64,000 bases of DNA, taken from assembly GCF_001595965.1 (NCBI RefSeq), contig NZ_LOJI01000001.1:547841-611840 (forward strand). Reading direction: 5' to 3'. A model generated the notes under the pieces. The model was not told the origin of the DNA. It did not search any database and saw nothing but the letters and a program-made list of their open reading frames with translations. Source of the stretch: Polynucleobacter yangtzensis (lineage in GTDB: Bacteria > Pseudomonadota > Gammaproteobacteria > Burkholderiales > Burkholderiaceae). Positions 8,753 through 17,367 of the stretch are shown piece after piece. The position numbers and the translations under genes are program-made. Numbering within the stretch: position 1 is the stretch's first letter; each line of letters begins with the position of its first letter.

Positions 8753-8775
8753 TATAGTCCCAATTTGGGACTATA
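8753..8775. promoter_or_regulatory. HigA-type operator overlapping the higBA promoter
   Basis: A perfect inverted repeat: TATAGTCCC (8753-8761), 5-nt spacer, GGGACTATA (8767-8775), ending 8 bp before the higB start. The left arm doubles as an extended -10 element (TGC then TATAGT), so HigA binding here should block transcription. Autoregulation of higBA by HigA at such palindromes is known for the family; the promoter assignment is inference. Confidence 0.7.
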
Positions 8776-8783
8776 ATTATTCA

Positions 8784-9089
8784 GTGAGGATAATAGCCAA
8801 AAAACAACTAATAAATTTTTGGCGCATACATCCTGATGCTGAACAACAACTAAAGGCTTGGCATGACGAAGTAGTGCATGCAAGTTGGAAAAAGCCGCAA
8901 GATATCAAGAATCAGTATCGAAATGCGAGTTTTATTGCAGGCAATAGAGTTGTTTTTAATATCAAAGGAAATACCTACCGTTTGGTAGTAGCAGTTGCCT
9001 ATAGTTTTGGGGCGGTATATGTGAAATTTATTGGTAGCCATGCTGCATACGATCGAATTGATGCTTGCACAGTTCAGTTGGAGGAGTAA
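8784..9089 (+). CDS. higB: HigB-family type II toxin (mRNA interferase)
   Basis: A 101-residue RelE-fold toxin of the HigB family, expected to cleave ribosome-bound mRNA. Family features include the N-terminal FWRIHPDAEQQLKAWHDEV, the central NRVVFNIKGNTYRLVVAV and C-terminal VYVKFIGSHAAYDRID. The start is GTG 8784, just after the operator. The gene order is toxin first, and its TAA overlaps the higA ATG (TAATG), the usual translational coupling in higBA modules. Confidence 0.88.
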   Translation: MRIIAKKQLINFWRIHPDAEQQLKAWHDEVVHASWKKPQDIKNQYRNASFIAGNRVVFNIKGNTYRLVVAVAYSFGAVYVKFIGSHAAYDRIDACTVQLEE

Positions 9090-9472
9090 TGAAAGAATTA
9101 AAACCTATTCGAAATAAGCTTGAATATAAAGATGCTCTAGCTCAAGCGTCTTACTATTTTGATCATGAGCCCAAACCTGGGACCAAGGATGGGGATAGAT
9201 TTGAGATCCTCTTAATGCTCATAGAGGCTTACGAGAGCAAGCGGTATGCGATTTCTCTGCCAGACCCCATTGAAGCAATCAAATTCAGAATGGAGCAGTC
9301 TGGCTTGAGTCCAAAGGATTTGCAGCCGATGATTGGTGGCTTAAATCGCGTATATGAGATATTGAATCGTAAACGCCCTCTTACGCTGAAGATGATTTGG
9401 AGATTGCACTCTATGTTGGGAATCCCTGCTGATAGTTTGATTCAGCAAGATGATGAGCTACGCGCAGCCTAA
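9089..9472 (+). CDS. higA: HigA-family antitoxin
   Basis: A 127-residue HTH antitoxin that would neutralise HigB and repress the operon. The N-terminal half ([20 protein letters not shown], then [14 protein letters not shown]) is typical of the longer HigA proteins, and the C-terminal Xre-type HTH reads [23 protein letters not shown] 9089 is chosen because it overlaps the toxin stop; an upstream in-frame TTG would lie inside higB. The 3' end overlaps the convergent queC gene by 15 bp. Confidence 0.88.
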   Translation: MKELKPIRNKLEYKDALAQASYYFDHEPKPGTKDGDRFEILLMLIEAYESKRYAISLPDPIEAIKFRMEQSGLSPKDLQPMIGGLNRVYEILNRKRPLTLKMIWRLHSMLGIPADSLIQQDDELRAA

Positions 9473-10219
9473 TCCCTTAATACTTTTTTGATAGCGGGTG
9501 GGGTCACTCACATTGGCCTGCGCAAAGCCTGCTTGCCTTAGACGGCAAGATTCACATTCACCACAAGCTTTGCCTAAGTCATTTGCTTGATAGCAAGATA
9601 CTGTTTGTGAGTAGTCAACACCCATGGTATTGCCCAACTGAATGATTTGCGCTTTAGTAAGACTAATGATTGGTGCGTGTACCCGAAAGCGGTTCTCATC
9701 ATTAATGGCTTCAACACCAGCCTTAGTTGCGAGGTTAGCCATATGTTCAAAAGACTTGACGTACTCAGGTCGGCAATCTGGATAGCCTGAGTAATCGACT
9801 GCATTGGCGCCATAGAACACATCTAGACCGCCTAATGACTCTGCCCAGCCTAAAGCAAGCGATAGCAAGATCGTATTGCGTGCAGGCACATAAGTAACCG
9901 GAATTTCTTGGTCCTTACCTAGAGTGGTGGGAACTGCAATTGAAGAGTCCGTTAAGGCTGAGCCACCAAAACGGGTGAGATCCAAATTCACAACCTCATG
10001 ACGTACCACACCAATTTGTTTGGCAATATGCTTTGCAGCCGCTAGTTCTGAGGAGTGACGCTGCCCATAGCCCACGGAGAGGGCGTAAGGTGTATAGCCT
10101 AAATCTTTAGCCAGAGCGAGAACAGTCGTGGAGTCTAAGCCACCAGAAAACAAGATGACTGCGGGGGCGCCAGGTTTGCGAGGTGCCAGTGATGCAAATG
10201 CAGCGGACAGCTTAGACAT
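9458..10219 (-). CDS. queC: 7-cyano-7-deazaguanine synthase
   Basis: ATP-dependent conversion of carboxydeazaguanine to preQ0 in the queuosine pathway. The PP-loop is [18 protein letters not shown] near residues 24-41, followed by [12 protein letters not shown]; the C-terminal zinc site is in [18 protein letters not shown] with the CxxCxxC cluster. Length (253 aa) includes a longer N-terminus than B. subtilis QueC. It follows cpoB on the same strand after 14 bp, so it may be the last gene transcribed from the tol operon. No queD or queE is nearby. Confidence 0.95.
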   Translation of the reverse strand: MSKLSAAFASLAPRKPGAPAVILFSGGLDSTTVLALAKDLGYTPYALSVGYGQRHSSELAAAKHIAKQIGVVRHEVVNLDLTRFGGSALTDSSIAVPTTLGKDQEIPVTYVPARNTILLSLALGWAESLGGLDVFYGANAVDYSGYPDCRPEYVKSFEHMANLATKAGVEAINDENRFRVHAPIISLTKAQIIQLGNTMGVDYSQTVSCYQANDLGKACGECESCRLRQAGFAQANVSDPTRYQKSIKGLGCA

Positions 10220-10233
10220 AAAGAATGAAGTGC

Positions 10234-10965
10234 TTACTTTGTTCCAGCGATGGCCTGCTGTGCATCTTTAGCAGCATCAGTATCTGGATATTTAGCAATG
10301 ATGTCACTAAATGTTTTTTTAGCAGCAGCTTTGTTGCCACTTTCTAATTGAGCGTTACCCAAGGTCACCATTGCCGCAGGGATGCGAGGATGGTTAGGGT
10401 ATTTCTTAATCAGACTTTGTAGTTGGTTAATGGCGCCAGCATATTCTTTATTTGCATATTTACTATTGCCACTCCAGTAGAGGGCAAGTGGTAAGTAAGG
10501 GCTTTTTGGATACTTTGCGGTAAATGCAGCAAAGCTATCATCAGCCTTTTTTAGATTGCCTGCTTGAAACGCTTTAAGTGCATCGTCATACGCTTTTTTC
10601 TCACCAGGTTGGACTGTGCCACTCACGCCTTCAATGGTGACAGTGCGTGGCTCAAAATTGCCTAAGCGAGTATCGAGATCTTGGTAGTAAGTTTTCTGGC
10701 TGGTGTTAATGTCTTCACCTTGTTTCTCAAGCTCTTCTACCTTGCCGCGTAGCTCTGCGTTCTCTGTTTTGAGTTTGTCTATTTGCCCTTGCAACTCAAG
10801 CTGGGTAGTGGCTAGAGACTTACGCAAATCTAGAATGGCCTTACGGGCTTCATCATCCGAGAAGAGGGCCCAAGCGCTATTGGATGCGCTTAAACAAAAC
10901 AGGGCAGCACTTAAACAAAACGCTCGTGAGAGCGTTTGTTTTACTGAGTGAGAAAGCGTCATCAT
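10234..10965 (-). CDS. cpoB: Tol-Pal system protein CpoB (YbgF)
   Basis: Periplasmic protein that coordinates peptidoglycan synthesis with Tol-Pal constriction. It has a signal peptide (basic start, then [14 protein letters not shown], cut near AWA), a coiled coil around residues 45-95 ([20 protein letters not shown] region), and a C-terminal set of TPR-like repeats ([36 protein letters not shown]). The start overlaps the pal stop (TAATG), so it is co-translated as the last gene of tolQRAB-pal-cpoB. Confidence 0.92.
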   Translation of the reverse strand: MMTLSHSVKQTLSRAFCLSAALFCLSASNSAWALFSDDEARKAILDLRKSLATTQLELQGQIDKLKTENAELRGKVEELEKQGEDINTSQKTYYQDLDTRLGNFEPRTVTIEGVSGTVQPGEKKAYDDALKAFQAGNLKKADDSFAAFTAKYPKSPYLPLALYWSGNSKYANKEYAGAINQLQSLIKKYPNHPRIPAAMVTLGNAQLESGNKAAAKKTFSDIIAKYPDTDAAKDAQQAIAGTK

Positions 10966-11468
10966 TAGTTAGTGATGTAAACAATATCAGCGCGGCGGTT
11001 TTGTGCCCATGCTGCTTCATTATCGCCTTCAGCCTTTGGCTTTTCTTTGCCAAAGCTTACTGCTTCCATTTGATCATCGGACACACCCATTAAGTTGAGT
11101 GACTTGCGTACAGCATCAGAACGACGTTGACCTAGTGCCAAGTTGTATTCCGCGGTGCCACGATCATCAGTATTGCCTTGAATGATGACTTTTTGTTTTG
11201 GGTTAGCTTTCAAATAGCTTGCGTGGGCAGACAACATCTTTTGATATTTAGTCTGAACGGTGTACTCGTCAAAGCCAAAGTAAACGCTCTTGTCAAAGAG
11301 TGGGCTATTAGGATCGTTCCATGGCTGTGAGCCAAATTTTCCACTGCCACCGCTTCCATTCGCGCCATCGGTATCATCCAATTTAACGCTAGAACATGCG
11401 GCCATTAAAAATGCGGTGGCGCCGATAAGGGCAAAAGTCGCTGCGCGACGTGCGATAGAAATCTTCAT
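10965..11468 (-). CDS. pal: Peptidoglycan-associated lipoprotein Pal
   Basis: Outer-membrane lipoprotein that anchors peptidoglycan and interacts with TolB. The signal peptide ends in a lipobox (FLMAACSS, Cys25). A Gly/Ser-rich linker leads into an OmpA-like domain with VYFGFDEYTV, QGNTDDRGTAEYNLALGQRR, which contains the Asp/Arg residues that bind diaminopimelate, and AAWAQNRRADIVY. Length 167 aa is typical. A 128-bp gap separates it from tolB. Confidence 0.96.
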   Translation of the reverse strand: MKISIARRAATFALIGATAFLMAACSSVKLDDTDGANGSGGSGKFGSQPWNDPNSPLFDKSVYFGFDEYTVQTKYQKMLSAHASYLKANPKQKVIIQGNTDDRGTAEYNLALGQRRSDAVRKSLNLMGVSDDQMEAVSFGKEKPKAEGDNEAAWAQNRRADIVYITN

Positions 11469-11596
11469 GGTTCTTCCTTTTTCCTACAAGCTGAATCTAT
11501 AAATGAGCTAATACTCAATATTATGCCCCCAAGAGCATCAAAAGTGACTATTTCAGCCCTTAAAAAGGGCAGGCTTGTGCAGCGTTGGATCCGGTC

Positions 11597-12907
11597 TTAG
11601 TCCATGAATGGACCCCAGGACGGCTGACGAACATCGGATCCTGGAATGCTGAGCACCTGCTTTGAATTGCCATCCACCGAAACAGCAGCTAAAACACGCT
11701 TGCCACCGACTTTAGTGGAGTAGAGAACATATCGACCATTTGCGGCAAAGGAGGGGGATTCATCACTAGAGCCATCAGTCAACGCTTGAGAATCGCCAGT
11801 AGCTAAGTTCAGAATGTAGAGACGATATGCGCCACCTACATTGGCAATGTAGGCTAAATATTTACCATCTGGAGAAATGCGCGGTGAAGTGACGAAGCCT
11901 TGTTTGAAGGTAATGCGTTTAGCGCCCTCAACTTGTTCGCCTTCAGCACTCATGCGATAAATCTGCGGATTACCACCACGGTCACTCGTGAAGTAAATGT
12001 AACGACCATCAGCGGAATATTGTGGCTCGGTATCAATCGTGTTTCCGCGAGTAAGGCGGTGCAATCCAGTTCCATCAGCATTGATGCCATAGATCTGAGT
12101 ATTGCCGTCTTTGGATAAAGAGATGGCCAATTTCTTGCCATCGGGAGACCAAGCTGGTGCGCTGTTATTTCCCTTTTGATTGGAAAGAGAAATGCGACGA
12201 CCAGTAGCAAGTTCGTGAACATAGATTACTGGCTTGCGATCTTCAAAAGAAACGTAAGCTACTTTCTTGCCATCCGGTGACCAGGAAGGTGAGATGATTG
12301 GTTCGCCACTATTCATGGCATTGCGAATGTTCTGGCCATCAGCGTCTGAAATTACAAGGCGATAGCGCTTGCCATCCTTAATGACATACGACAGGCGGGT
12401 AGAAAACACACCACGCTCACCCAGTAATTTAAAGACGATGTCATCGGCAATTTTGTGAGCAACCGCACGCAAATTATCTGTGCTGGAATTGAGATTGAGA
12501 CCGCCTAAACTAAGGCTTTTACGAATATCAAATAATTTGTAGTGAATCTCAAATTGACCATTGCCTGTTTGTACAACTGAACCTACAGCTAATGCATCAG
12601 CGCCACGTGCTGCCCACGATTTGAAATTCGGAGTACCTTCATCACTTTCAACAGCATTGCCATTTTCAGTATTCTTAAAGTAACCGCTGCGTGCCAAGTC
12701 TTGGCGAATGATGTCAGTAATGCTGATGGGTAATTTATTCTCGTCTTTAAATCGCATCACCGCGATCGGATAAAGCGATTGACCTACGCCAGTGATTTCA
12801 ATATTCATCTGGGCGAATGCTGGAGTTGCCATGCTGATTAGCAACGCCACAATGACTGCGCCATAAGAAATCATTTTGGATTTCAATCTCGTTACCAAAT
12901 GCAGCAT
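11597..12907 (-). CDS. tolB: Tol-Pal system beta-propeller protein TolB
   Basis: Periplasmic partner of Pal and TolA. A signal peptide (about residues 1-32, ending in TPAFAQ) precedes the N-terminal alpha/beta domain (SLYPIAVMRFKDENKLPISI) and a beta-propeller with repeated SPDG motifs: SPSWSPDGKKVAYVS, SAPAWSPDGKKLAISLS, EPQYSADGRYIYFTSDRG, SPRISPDGKYLAYIA and SPSFAANGRYVLYST. Length 436 aa is standard. It follows tolA by 3 bp. Confidence 0.96.
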   Translation of the reverse strand: MLHLVTRLKSKMISYGAVIVALLISMATPAFAQMNIEITGVGQSLYPIAVMRFKDENKLPISITDIIRQDLARSGYFKNTENGNAVESDEGTPNFKSWAARGADALAVGSVVQTGNGQFEIHYKLFDIRKSLSLGGLNLNSSTDNLRAVAHKIADDIVFKLLGERGVFSTRLSYVIKDGKRYRLVISDADGQNIRNAMNSGEPIISPSWSPDGKKVAYVSFEDRKPVIYVHELATGRRISLSNQKGNNSAPAWSPDGKKLAISLSKDGNTQIYGINADGTGLHRLTRGNTIDTEPQYSADGRYIYFTSDRGGNPQIYRMSAEGEQVEGAKRITFKQGFVTSPRISPDGKYLAYIANVGGAYRLYILNLATGDSQALTDGSSDESPSFAANGRYVLYSTKVGGKRVLAAVSVDGNSKQVLSIPGSDVRQPSWGPFMD

Positions 12908-12910
12908 GCT

Positions 12911-13729
12911 TTAGTCCTTGGGTTTAAAGGTCAGTTTTACTTCGCGTTGCGGAATTTTGCCATTGTCGTCTTTTGGCAGACTTTCCGCGCGAGAAAGGGC
13001 GAGAAGCACTGCGCGATCCCAGCCGGCGTTGCCGCTCGAGCTTTGAATGCTAGTGCTCAAGATAGCCCCATCTGGTGCAAGGCTTACCAGAATAACTGCA
13101 GCAGGATTGCCGCTAATGGACTCTGGGTTAAAGATAATTAAAGGCTTCACTTTTTTGATGACTTTATCGGTCCAACCTGGAGGGGCATTACCACCGCCAC
13201 CTACGCCGCTACCAACAGTACCGCCACTCCCACCCTCTGCACCCGCTGCAGCTCGTAAACGAGCCAATTGATCGGCGCGTGCTTTTTCAGCGGCTGCATT
13301 CGCTTTGGTTTCTGCAGGAGATTGTGCTTTAGGGACTTCAGCCTTCTTCGGTTTTTCTGGTTCTTTTTCTTTAGCCTTCTCTTTTGGTGGAGGAGGCTTC
13401 ACTGTTTTTGGTGATTCTTTTACTTCTTTTTTAGGAGGTTCTTTTTCCACCTTCTTTTTCTTGATGGCAATATCTGCAGCCTCTTCTTTTACTTCTGTTT
13501 TGAGTTCAGGCTCGGGTGGCATTTGAACTTGTGGTGCGGAGTCCCAGAGTTCTACTTCAACGCCTGAAGATGTGCTGTTATTCCAGCTGATTCCTATCAT
13601 TAAAAAAGCAAGTAAACCTAGGTGCGCTATTAAAGAAAAAGTAAATGCGCGCTTAGTACTTTCTTCTTTTGTAAAACGTCCTCGCTTGAAAGTCGAGAAG
13701 GAGGGTTGAAAAGTAGGAGCGCTATTCAT
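12911..13729 (-). CDS. tolA: TolA, energy-transducing Tol-Pal protein
   Basis: Inner-membrane protein linking the TolQR motor to TolB/Pal. One TM helix (FSLIAHLGLLAFLMIGI, about 30-46) is followed by a long Lys/Glu/Pro-rich helical region (about 75-165) and a Gly-rich hinge. The C-terminal domain has the TonB/TolA fold, with AAVILVSLAPDGAIL and GWDRAVLLALSRAESLP. The charged region explains the long spurious reading frames on the other strand. It lies between tolR and tolB in the usual order. Confidence 0.93.
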   Translation of the reverse strand: MNSAPTFQPSFSTFKRGRFTKEESTKRAFTFSLIAHLGLLAFLMIGISWNNSTSSGVEVELWDSAPQVQMPPEPELKTEVKEEAADIAIKKKKVEKEPPKKEVKESPKTVKPPPPKEKAKEKEPEKPKKAEVPKAQSPAETKANAAAEKARADQLARLRAAAGAEGGSGGTVGSGVGGGGNAPPGWTDKVIKKVKPLIIFNPESISGNPAAVILVSLAPDGAILSTSIQSSSGNAGWDRAVLLALSRAESLPKDDNGKIPQREVKLTFKPKD

Positions 13730-13755
13730 GGGCGATTAAAGCAAGCCTCTAAGCC

Positions 13756-14175
13756 TTATTGGGTCTTGACCGCAAGGCCGACGCGCTTCACGCCATTCTC
13801 TTTGAGCTTGGACATGACTTCCATCACTGTTTCATATTTAATGGATTTATCAGCAGCAATCACAATTGGCTGGTCTGCAGATTTTTCTGCTTGTGATCTC
13901 GCAAAAGCACCGAGTTCAAATTTATTAAGAGTTTGTGTTGGGTCGCCATCCTTTTTCACGATGACATTTTCATTGGCATCAATGGTTAAAAAGACGGGTG
14001 GTAAAGATTGTACTTTCGCACCACCAACGGTTGGCAGATTGACAACGCCTGGATTAACCATCGGTGCAGTAACCATAAAGATCACGAGCAATACCAACAT
14101 CACATCGATATACGGAACGACGTTAATGTCGGACATCGCTCGACGTTTGTTTTTACGTAATGAAGATCCGGCCAT
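13756..14175 (-). CDS. tolR: TolR, biopolymer transport protein
   Basis: ExbD/TolR-family stator protein with one N-terminal TM segment, VPYIDVMLVLLVIFMVTAPM, containing the proton-path aspartate, and a periplasmic domain (LPPVFLTIDANENVIVKKDG, QPIVIAADKSIKYETVMEVM). At 139 residues it is of normal length. It sits between tolQ and tolA, and works with TolQ to convert the proton gradient into TolA movement. Confidence 0.95.
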   Translation of the reverse strand: MAGSSLRKNKRRAMSDINVVPYIDVMLVLLVIFMVTAPMVNPGVVNLPTVGGAKVQSLPPVFLTIDANENVIVKKDGDPTQTLNKFELGAFARSQAEKSADQPIVIAADKSIKYETVMEVMSKLKENGVKRVGLAVKTQ

Positions 14176-14211
14176 AATTTTTTTCGCTAATTGGTTTGCT
14201 TATCAGTTCAA

Positions 14212-14868
14212 TCAGCGTGCAGCAGTTTGACGCTGCAAGATGTTGGTGAACTCTTCAATAAAAGTTTCAAAGCGAATAGAGAGGCGGTCTACATCTGTTG
14301 CTGCGCGGTTATAGGCAACCACGGCTGGAATTGCAGCAAACAAACCAATCGCAGTTGCGACGAGTGCTTCCGCAATACCAGGGGCAACTGCTGCCAATGT
14401 GGCATTTTGGACATTAGCCAAACCGCGGAAGGCGTGCATGATGCCCCAAACGGTGCCAAAGAGGCCGATATAGGGGGAGACTGAGCCGACGGACGCCAAG
14501 AAGGGCAAATTGGCCTCCAGAAGGTCCATTTCGCGTTGGTAGGTGGCTTTCATAGCACGGCGGGCAGCGTCAATCTCACGGCCCTTGGTGAACTCCTGCA
14601 TTCCAGCTTCAAATATGTGCTCTAGGACGGCATCACTGCGGGTATTGCGCTGGGCGGCCTCTAAAAGGGTGTTCAGGTCGCCACCCGACCAGAAATCCCG
14701 CTCAAAGCGCTCAGTATCTAGCCTAACCCCCCTTAAAACCGCCGTTTTCTTAAAAATGATGGTCCAAGAGGCTATGGACATACTGAGTAATAACAACATT
14801 ACCAACTGTACTAATAGGCTGGCATTGAGGACTAGGGAGAGGAATGAGAGGTCTTGTGTAGAGGTCAT
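14212..14868 (-). CDS. tolQ: TolQ, proton channel of the Tol-Pal system
   Basis: MotA/TolQ/ExbB-family protein with three predicted TM segments: residues ~17-37 (LVQLVMLLLLSMSIASW), ~125-150 (ASVGSVSPYIGLFGTVWGIM) and ~165-190 (IAEALVATAIGLFAAIPAVV). The GLFGTVWGIMHAF and EALVATAIGLFAAIPAVVAYN motifs are diagnostic. It is the first gene of the operon in this window; ybgC, often found upstream, is absent, and the divergent glyA starts 77 bp away. Confidence 0.95.
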   Translation of the reverse strand: MTSTQDLSFLSLVLNASLLVQLVMLLLLSMSIASWTIIFKKTAVLRGVRLDTERFERDFWSGGDLNTLLEAAQRNTRSDAVLEHIFEAGMQEFTKGREIDAARRAMKATYQREMDLLEANLPFLASVGSVSPYIGLFGTVWGIMHAFRGLANVQNATLAAVAPGIAEALVATAIGLFAAIPAVVAYNRAATDVDRLSIRFETFIEEFTNILQRQTAAR

Positions 14869-14896
14869 GGTGGATTTTGTATGATGTAGGTTGATT

Positions 14897-14920
14897 TTAC
14901 TAAGTTAATGAACTTAGTAA
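14897..14920. promoter_or_regulatory. Perfect inverted repeat between tolQ and glyA
   Basis: TTACTAAGTT (14897-14906), AATG loop, AACTTAGTAA (14911-14920), in the 76-bp divergent gap, 24 bp before the glyA start. No T-run follows on either strand, so it does not look like an intrinsic terminator. It may be a repressor operator or a 5'-UTR hairpin of glyA. Confidence 0.5.
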
Positions 14921-14944
14921 GCCAACTTCATTAGGATTATCACC

Positions 14945-16189
14945 ATGTTTGACCGTCAAAACACTTTAGCCAAAACCGATCCCCAATTATGGGAAGCTAT
15001 TCAGAATGAAAATAAGCGTCAAGAAGACCATATTGAGCTGATTGCATCTGAGAACTACACCTCACCAGCGGTCATGGCAGCCCAAGGCTCCCAGTTGACG
15101 AATAAATACGCTGAAGGTTATCCGGGTAAGCGTTATTACGGTGGTTGTGAATTCGTGGACGTTGCCGAGCAATTGGCGATTGATCGCGTCAAAACTTTAT
15201 TTGGTGCTGAAGCAGCAAACGTTCAACCCCATTGCGGTGCGTCTGCTAACCAAGCAGTATTTTTAGCATTCCTAAAACCTGGCGATACTTTTATGGGTAT
15301 GAGTCTGGCTGAAGGCGGTCACTTGACCCACGGTATGGCGCTGAACATGAGTGGTAAATGGTTTAACCCAATCGCTTATGGTCTCGATAAAAATGAAGAA
15401 ATTGATTACGAGCAAATGGAGCGTCTAGCTCGTGAGCACAAACCAAAATTGATTATTGCTGGCGCCTCTGCTTACTCAAAGAAAATTGATTTTGAGCGCA
15501 TCGGTAAATTAGCCAAAGAAGTGGGCGCGATTTTTATGGTTGATATGGCTCACTATGCTGGTTTGATTGCTGCTGGCGTTTATCCAAATCCAGTGCCGCA
15601 TGCAGACATCGTTACCTCAACCACTCACAAGAGTTTGCGTGGCCCGCGTGGTGGCATTATCTTGATGAAGTCTGAGCACGAGAAGGCTATTAACTCCGCG
15701 GTATTCCCAGGCTTACAGGGTGGTCCTTTGATGCATGTGATTGCTGGTAAAGCGGTGGCATTCAAAGAGGCGGCTGAGCCAGGATTTAAAGACTATCAAA
15801 AGCAAGTGATTGCAAATGCCAAAGCTTTGGCTGAAACATTGATTGCTCGTGGTTTACGGATTGTTTCTGGCGGCACTGATTCTCATGTGATGTTGGTTGA
15901 TCTACGCGCTAAGAAAATGACTGGTAAAGAAGCGGAGCGCGTGTTAGGTGAGGCGCACATTACCTGCAACAAAAACGGTATTCCAAACGACCCTGAAAAA
16001 CCAATGGTGACCAGCGGTATTCGTTTGGGTTCACCTGCGATGACTACACGTGGCTTTAAAGAAGCAGAAGCAAGACAAGTAGGAAACTTTATTGCCGATG
16101 TTTTGGATAACCCAAATGATCCAGAGAACATTGCTAAAGTGCGCGCTCAGGTTTCTGAGTTAACTAAGCGTTTCCCAGTCTACGGTTAA
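14945..16189 (+). CDS. glyA: Serine hydroxymethyltransferase
   Basis: PLP enzyme that interconverts serine and glycine while charging tetrahydrofolate with a one-carbon unit. Clear family motifs are [50 protein letters not shown] and the PLP lysine in [15 protein letters not shown] (about residue 230). Length 414 aa is standard. The start ATG 14945 is preceded by AGGATTATCACC. nrdR follows after 27 bp, an arrangement common in betaproteobacteria. Confidence 0.98.
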   Translation: MFDRQNTLAKTDPQLWEAIQNENKRQEDHIELIASENYTSPAVMAAQGSQLTNKYAEGYPGKRYYGGCEFVDVAEQLAIDRVKTLFGAEAANVQPHCGASANQAVFLAFLKPGDTFMGMSLAEGGHLTHGMALNMSGKWFNPIAYGLDKNEEIDYEQMERLAREHKPKLIIAGASAYSKKIDFERIGKLAKEVGAIFMVDMAHYAGLIAAGVYPNPVPHADIVTSTTHKSLRGPRGGIILMKSEHEKAINSAVFPGLQGGPLMHVIAGKAVAFKEAAEPGFKDYQKQVIANAKALAETLIARGLRIVSGGTDSHVMLVDLRAKKMTGKEAERVLGEAHITCNKNGIPNDPEKPMVTSGIRLGSPAMTTRGFKEAEARQVGNFIADVLDNPNDPENIAKVRAQVSELTKRFPVYG

Positions 16190-16216
16190 GCAGTCAACCA
16201 AACAAAGAAGAGTTCA

Positions 16217-16663
16217 TTGCGCTGTCCTTTCTGCCATAACGACGATACCCAGGTGTTAGACACTCGGGTATCTGACGAGGGCGATACCATTCGCCGTCGT
16301 CGCCGTTGTGCTAAATGTGACAAGCGATTTACGACCTATGAGCGCGTTGAACTCGCGCTACCAGCGATAGTGAAGAAAAATGGCAGTCGTGTGGAATATA
16401 GCCATGACAAGTTGGCAAGTTCACTGAAGCTGGCTTTGCGTAAGCGCCCAGTGTCTTCTGACTCTGTTGATGAATCGATTGCCCGAATAGAAGAAAAACT
16501 CCTCAGCCTTGGCGAAAAAGAGATCCCTAGTGAGCGAGTGGGCGAGCTGGTGATGCGTGAGCTCAAGCGCCTTGATAAGGTGGCTTACATTCGTTTTGCC
16601 TCCGTATATCGAAGCTTTGCTGACATTGAATCATTTGAGAGCGCTCTCAAAGAGTTGAAGTAG
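16217..16663 (+). CDS. nrdR: Transcriptional repressor NrdR
   Basis: Represses ribonucleotide reductase genes in response to (d)ATP binding. It has a zinc ribbon (MRCPFCHND at the start, then [17 protein letters not shown]) followed by an ATP-cone ([36 protein letters not shown]). Length 148 aa fits. The start is TTG 16217, required to keep the first two zinc cysteines. No NrdR boxes belonging to nrd genes are expected here, because no nrd gene is in the window. Confidence 0.96.
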   Translation: MRCPFCHNDDTQVLDTRVSDEGDTIRRRRRCAKCDKRFTTYERVELALPAIVKKNGSRVEYSHDKLASSLKLALRKRPVSSDSVDESIARIEEKLLSLGEKEIPSERVGELVMRELKRLDKVAYIRFASVYRSFADIESFESALKELK

Positions 16664-16735
16664 TTACACCCCTCAATACTTTCCGCGATTATTTTTTAAA
16701 AGACTATTTCATTCAAGTGGTTGCTTGATATATAC

Positions 16736-16753
16736 TGTAACCAATTGATTACA
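16736..16753. promoter_or_regulatory. Probable operator of the RelE/HigA2-type module
   Basis: TGTAACCAATTGATTACA is an 18-bp palindrome with one mismatched pair, ending 5 bp before the toxin start. Its placement suggests autoregulation by the antitoxin encoded second in the operon. Confidence 0.5.
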
Positions 16754-16758
16754 ATTGC

Positions 16759-17058
16759 ATGATGTATGAAATCAAAAAAACAGAAGAATTTGAGAATTGG
16801 TTTTCCGGTATTCGCGACTCTTTAACACGAGGCCGTCTTCTAGCAAGACTACGTAAGGCTTCGCTAGGGAGTCTTGGAGATATAGCTTCAGTCGGTGGAA
16901 GTGTGTGGGAAATGAGAGAGCATTTCGGTGCCGGCTACAGAATGTATTACGTTACTTATCGAAGGACCATCATTCTGATGTTGGGTGGTGGATGCAAATC
17001 TACACAAACTTCTGATATTAAAAAGGTTAAGAAGTTGCTTCTAGCCCTGGAGGATTAA
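16759..17058 (+). CDS. RelE/ParE-superfamily toxin (addiction-module killer protein type)
   Basis: A 99-residue protein of the HigB-like 'killer protein' group, which belongs to the RelE/ParE superfamily. Motifs are EFENWFSGIRDSLTRGRLLA, the GSVWEMREHFGAGYRMYYV strand pair and ILMLGGGCKSTQTSDIKKVK. Most members act as mRNA interferases. ATG codons at 16759 and 16762 are both possible. The stop abuts the antitoxin ATG with no gap, and a palindromic operator lies just upstream. Confidence 0.85.
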   Translation: MMYEIKKTEEFENWFSGIRDSLTRGRLLARLRKASLGSLGDIASVGGSVWEMREHFGAGYRMYYVTYRRTIILMLGGGCKSTQTSDIKKVKKLLLALED

Positions 17059-17361
17059 ATGAATAGTGCTAAAAAGACCAAAATAAAAGATTTAAAAAAA
17101 TTCGATGTTGTTGACTATCTGAAGACCGAAAAAGATATTGCTGCTTATCTTTCTGCTGTTTTAGAGGATGGTGATCCCGCTTTGTTTGTTGCCGCTATTG
17201 GCGATATTGCCAGAGCAAAAGGGATGACAGAGATTGCTAAGAAGAGTGGTGTTACGCGAGAGTCTCTGTATAGAGCTTTAAAAGTAGAGGCTAGACCACG
17301 ATTTGAAACTGTGACGCGTGTGGTGCAGGCACTAGGTATGAAACTGAGTGTTCAAGCCTAA
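17059..17361 (+). CDS. HTH antitoxin of the RelE/HigA2-type module
   Basis: A 100-residue 'addiction module antidote' protein. The N-terminal DVVDYLKTEKDIAAYLSAVLE is followed by a DNA-binding HTH, MTEIAKKSGVTRESLYRALK, and the tail FETVTRVVQALGMKLSVQ. It directly follows the toxin gene without spacer and is expected both to bind the toxin and to repress the operon from the palindrome at 16736-16753. Confidence 0.87.
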   Translation: MNSAKKTKIKDLKKFDVVDYLKTEKDIAAYLSAVLEDGDPALFVAAIGDIARAKGMTEIAKKSGVTRESLYRALKVEARPRFETVTRVVQALGMKLSVQA

Positions 17362-17367
17362 TCAGAA

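Noticed and set aside
11555..11571. GCCCT/AGGGC hairpin between pal and tolB as a terminator
   Set aside because: The stem is 5 bp and no T-run follows on either strand; the operon is normally transcribed through this gap.
13047..13526. Long plus-strand open frames within tolA
   Set aside because: They are antisense to the Lys/Glu/Pro-rich coding region of tolA, whose codon bias leaves the opposite strand free of stops.
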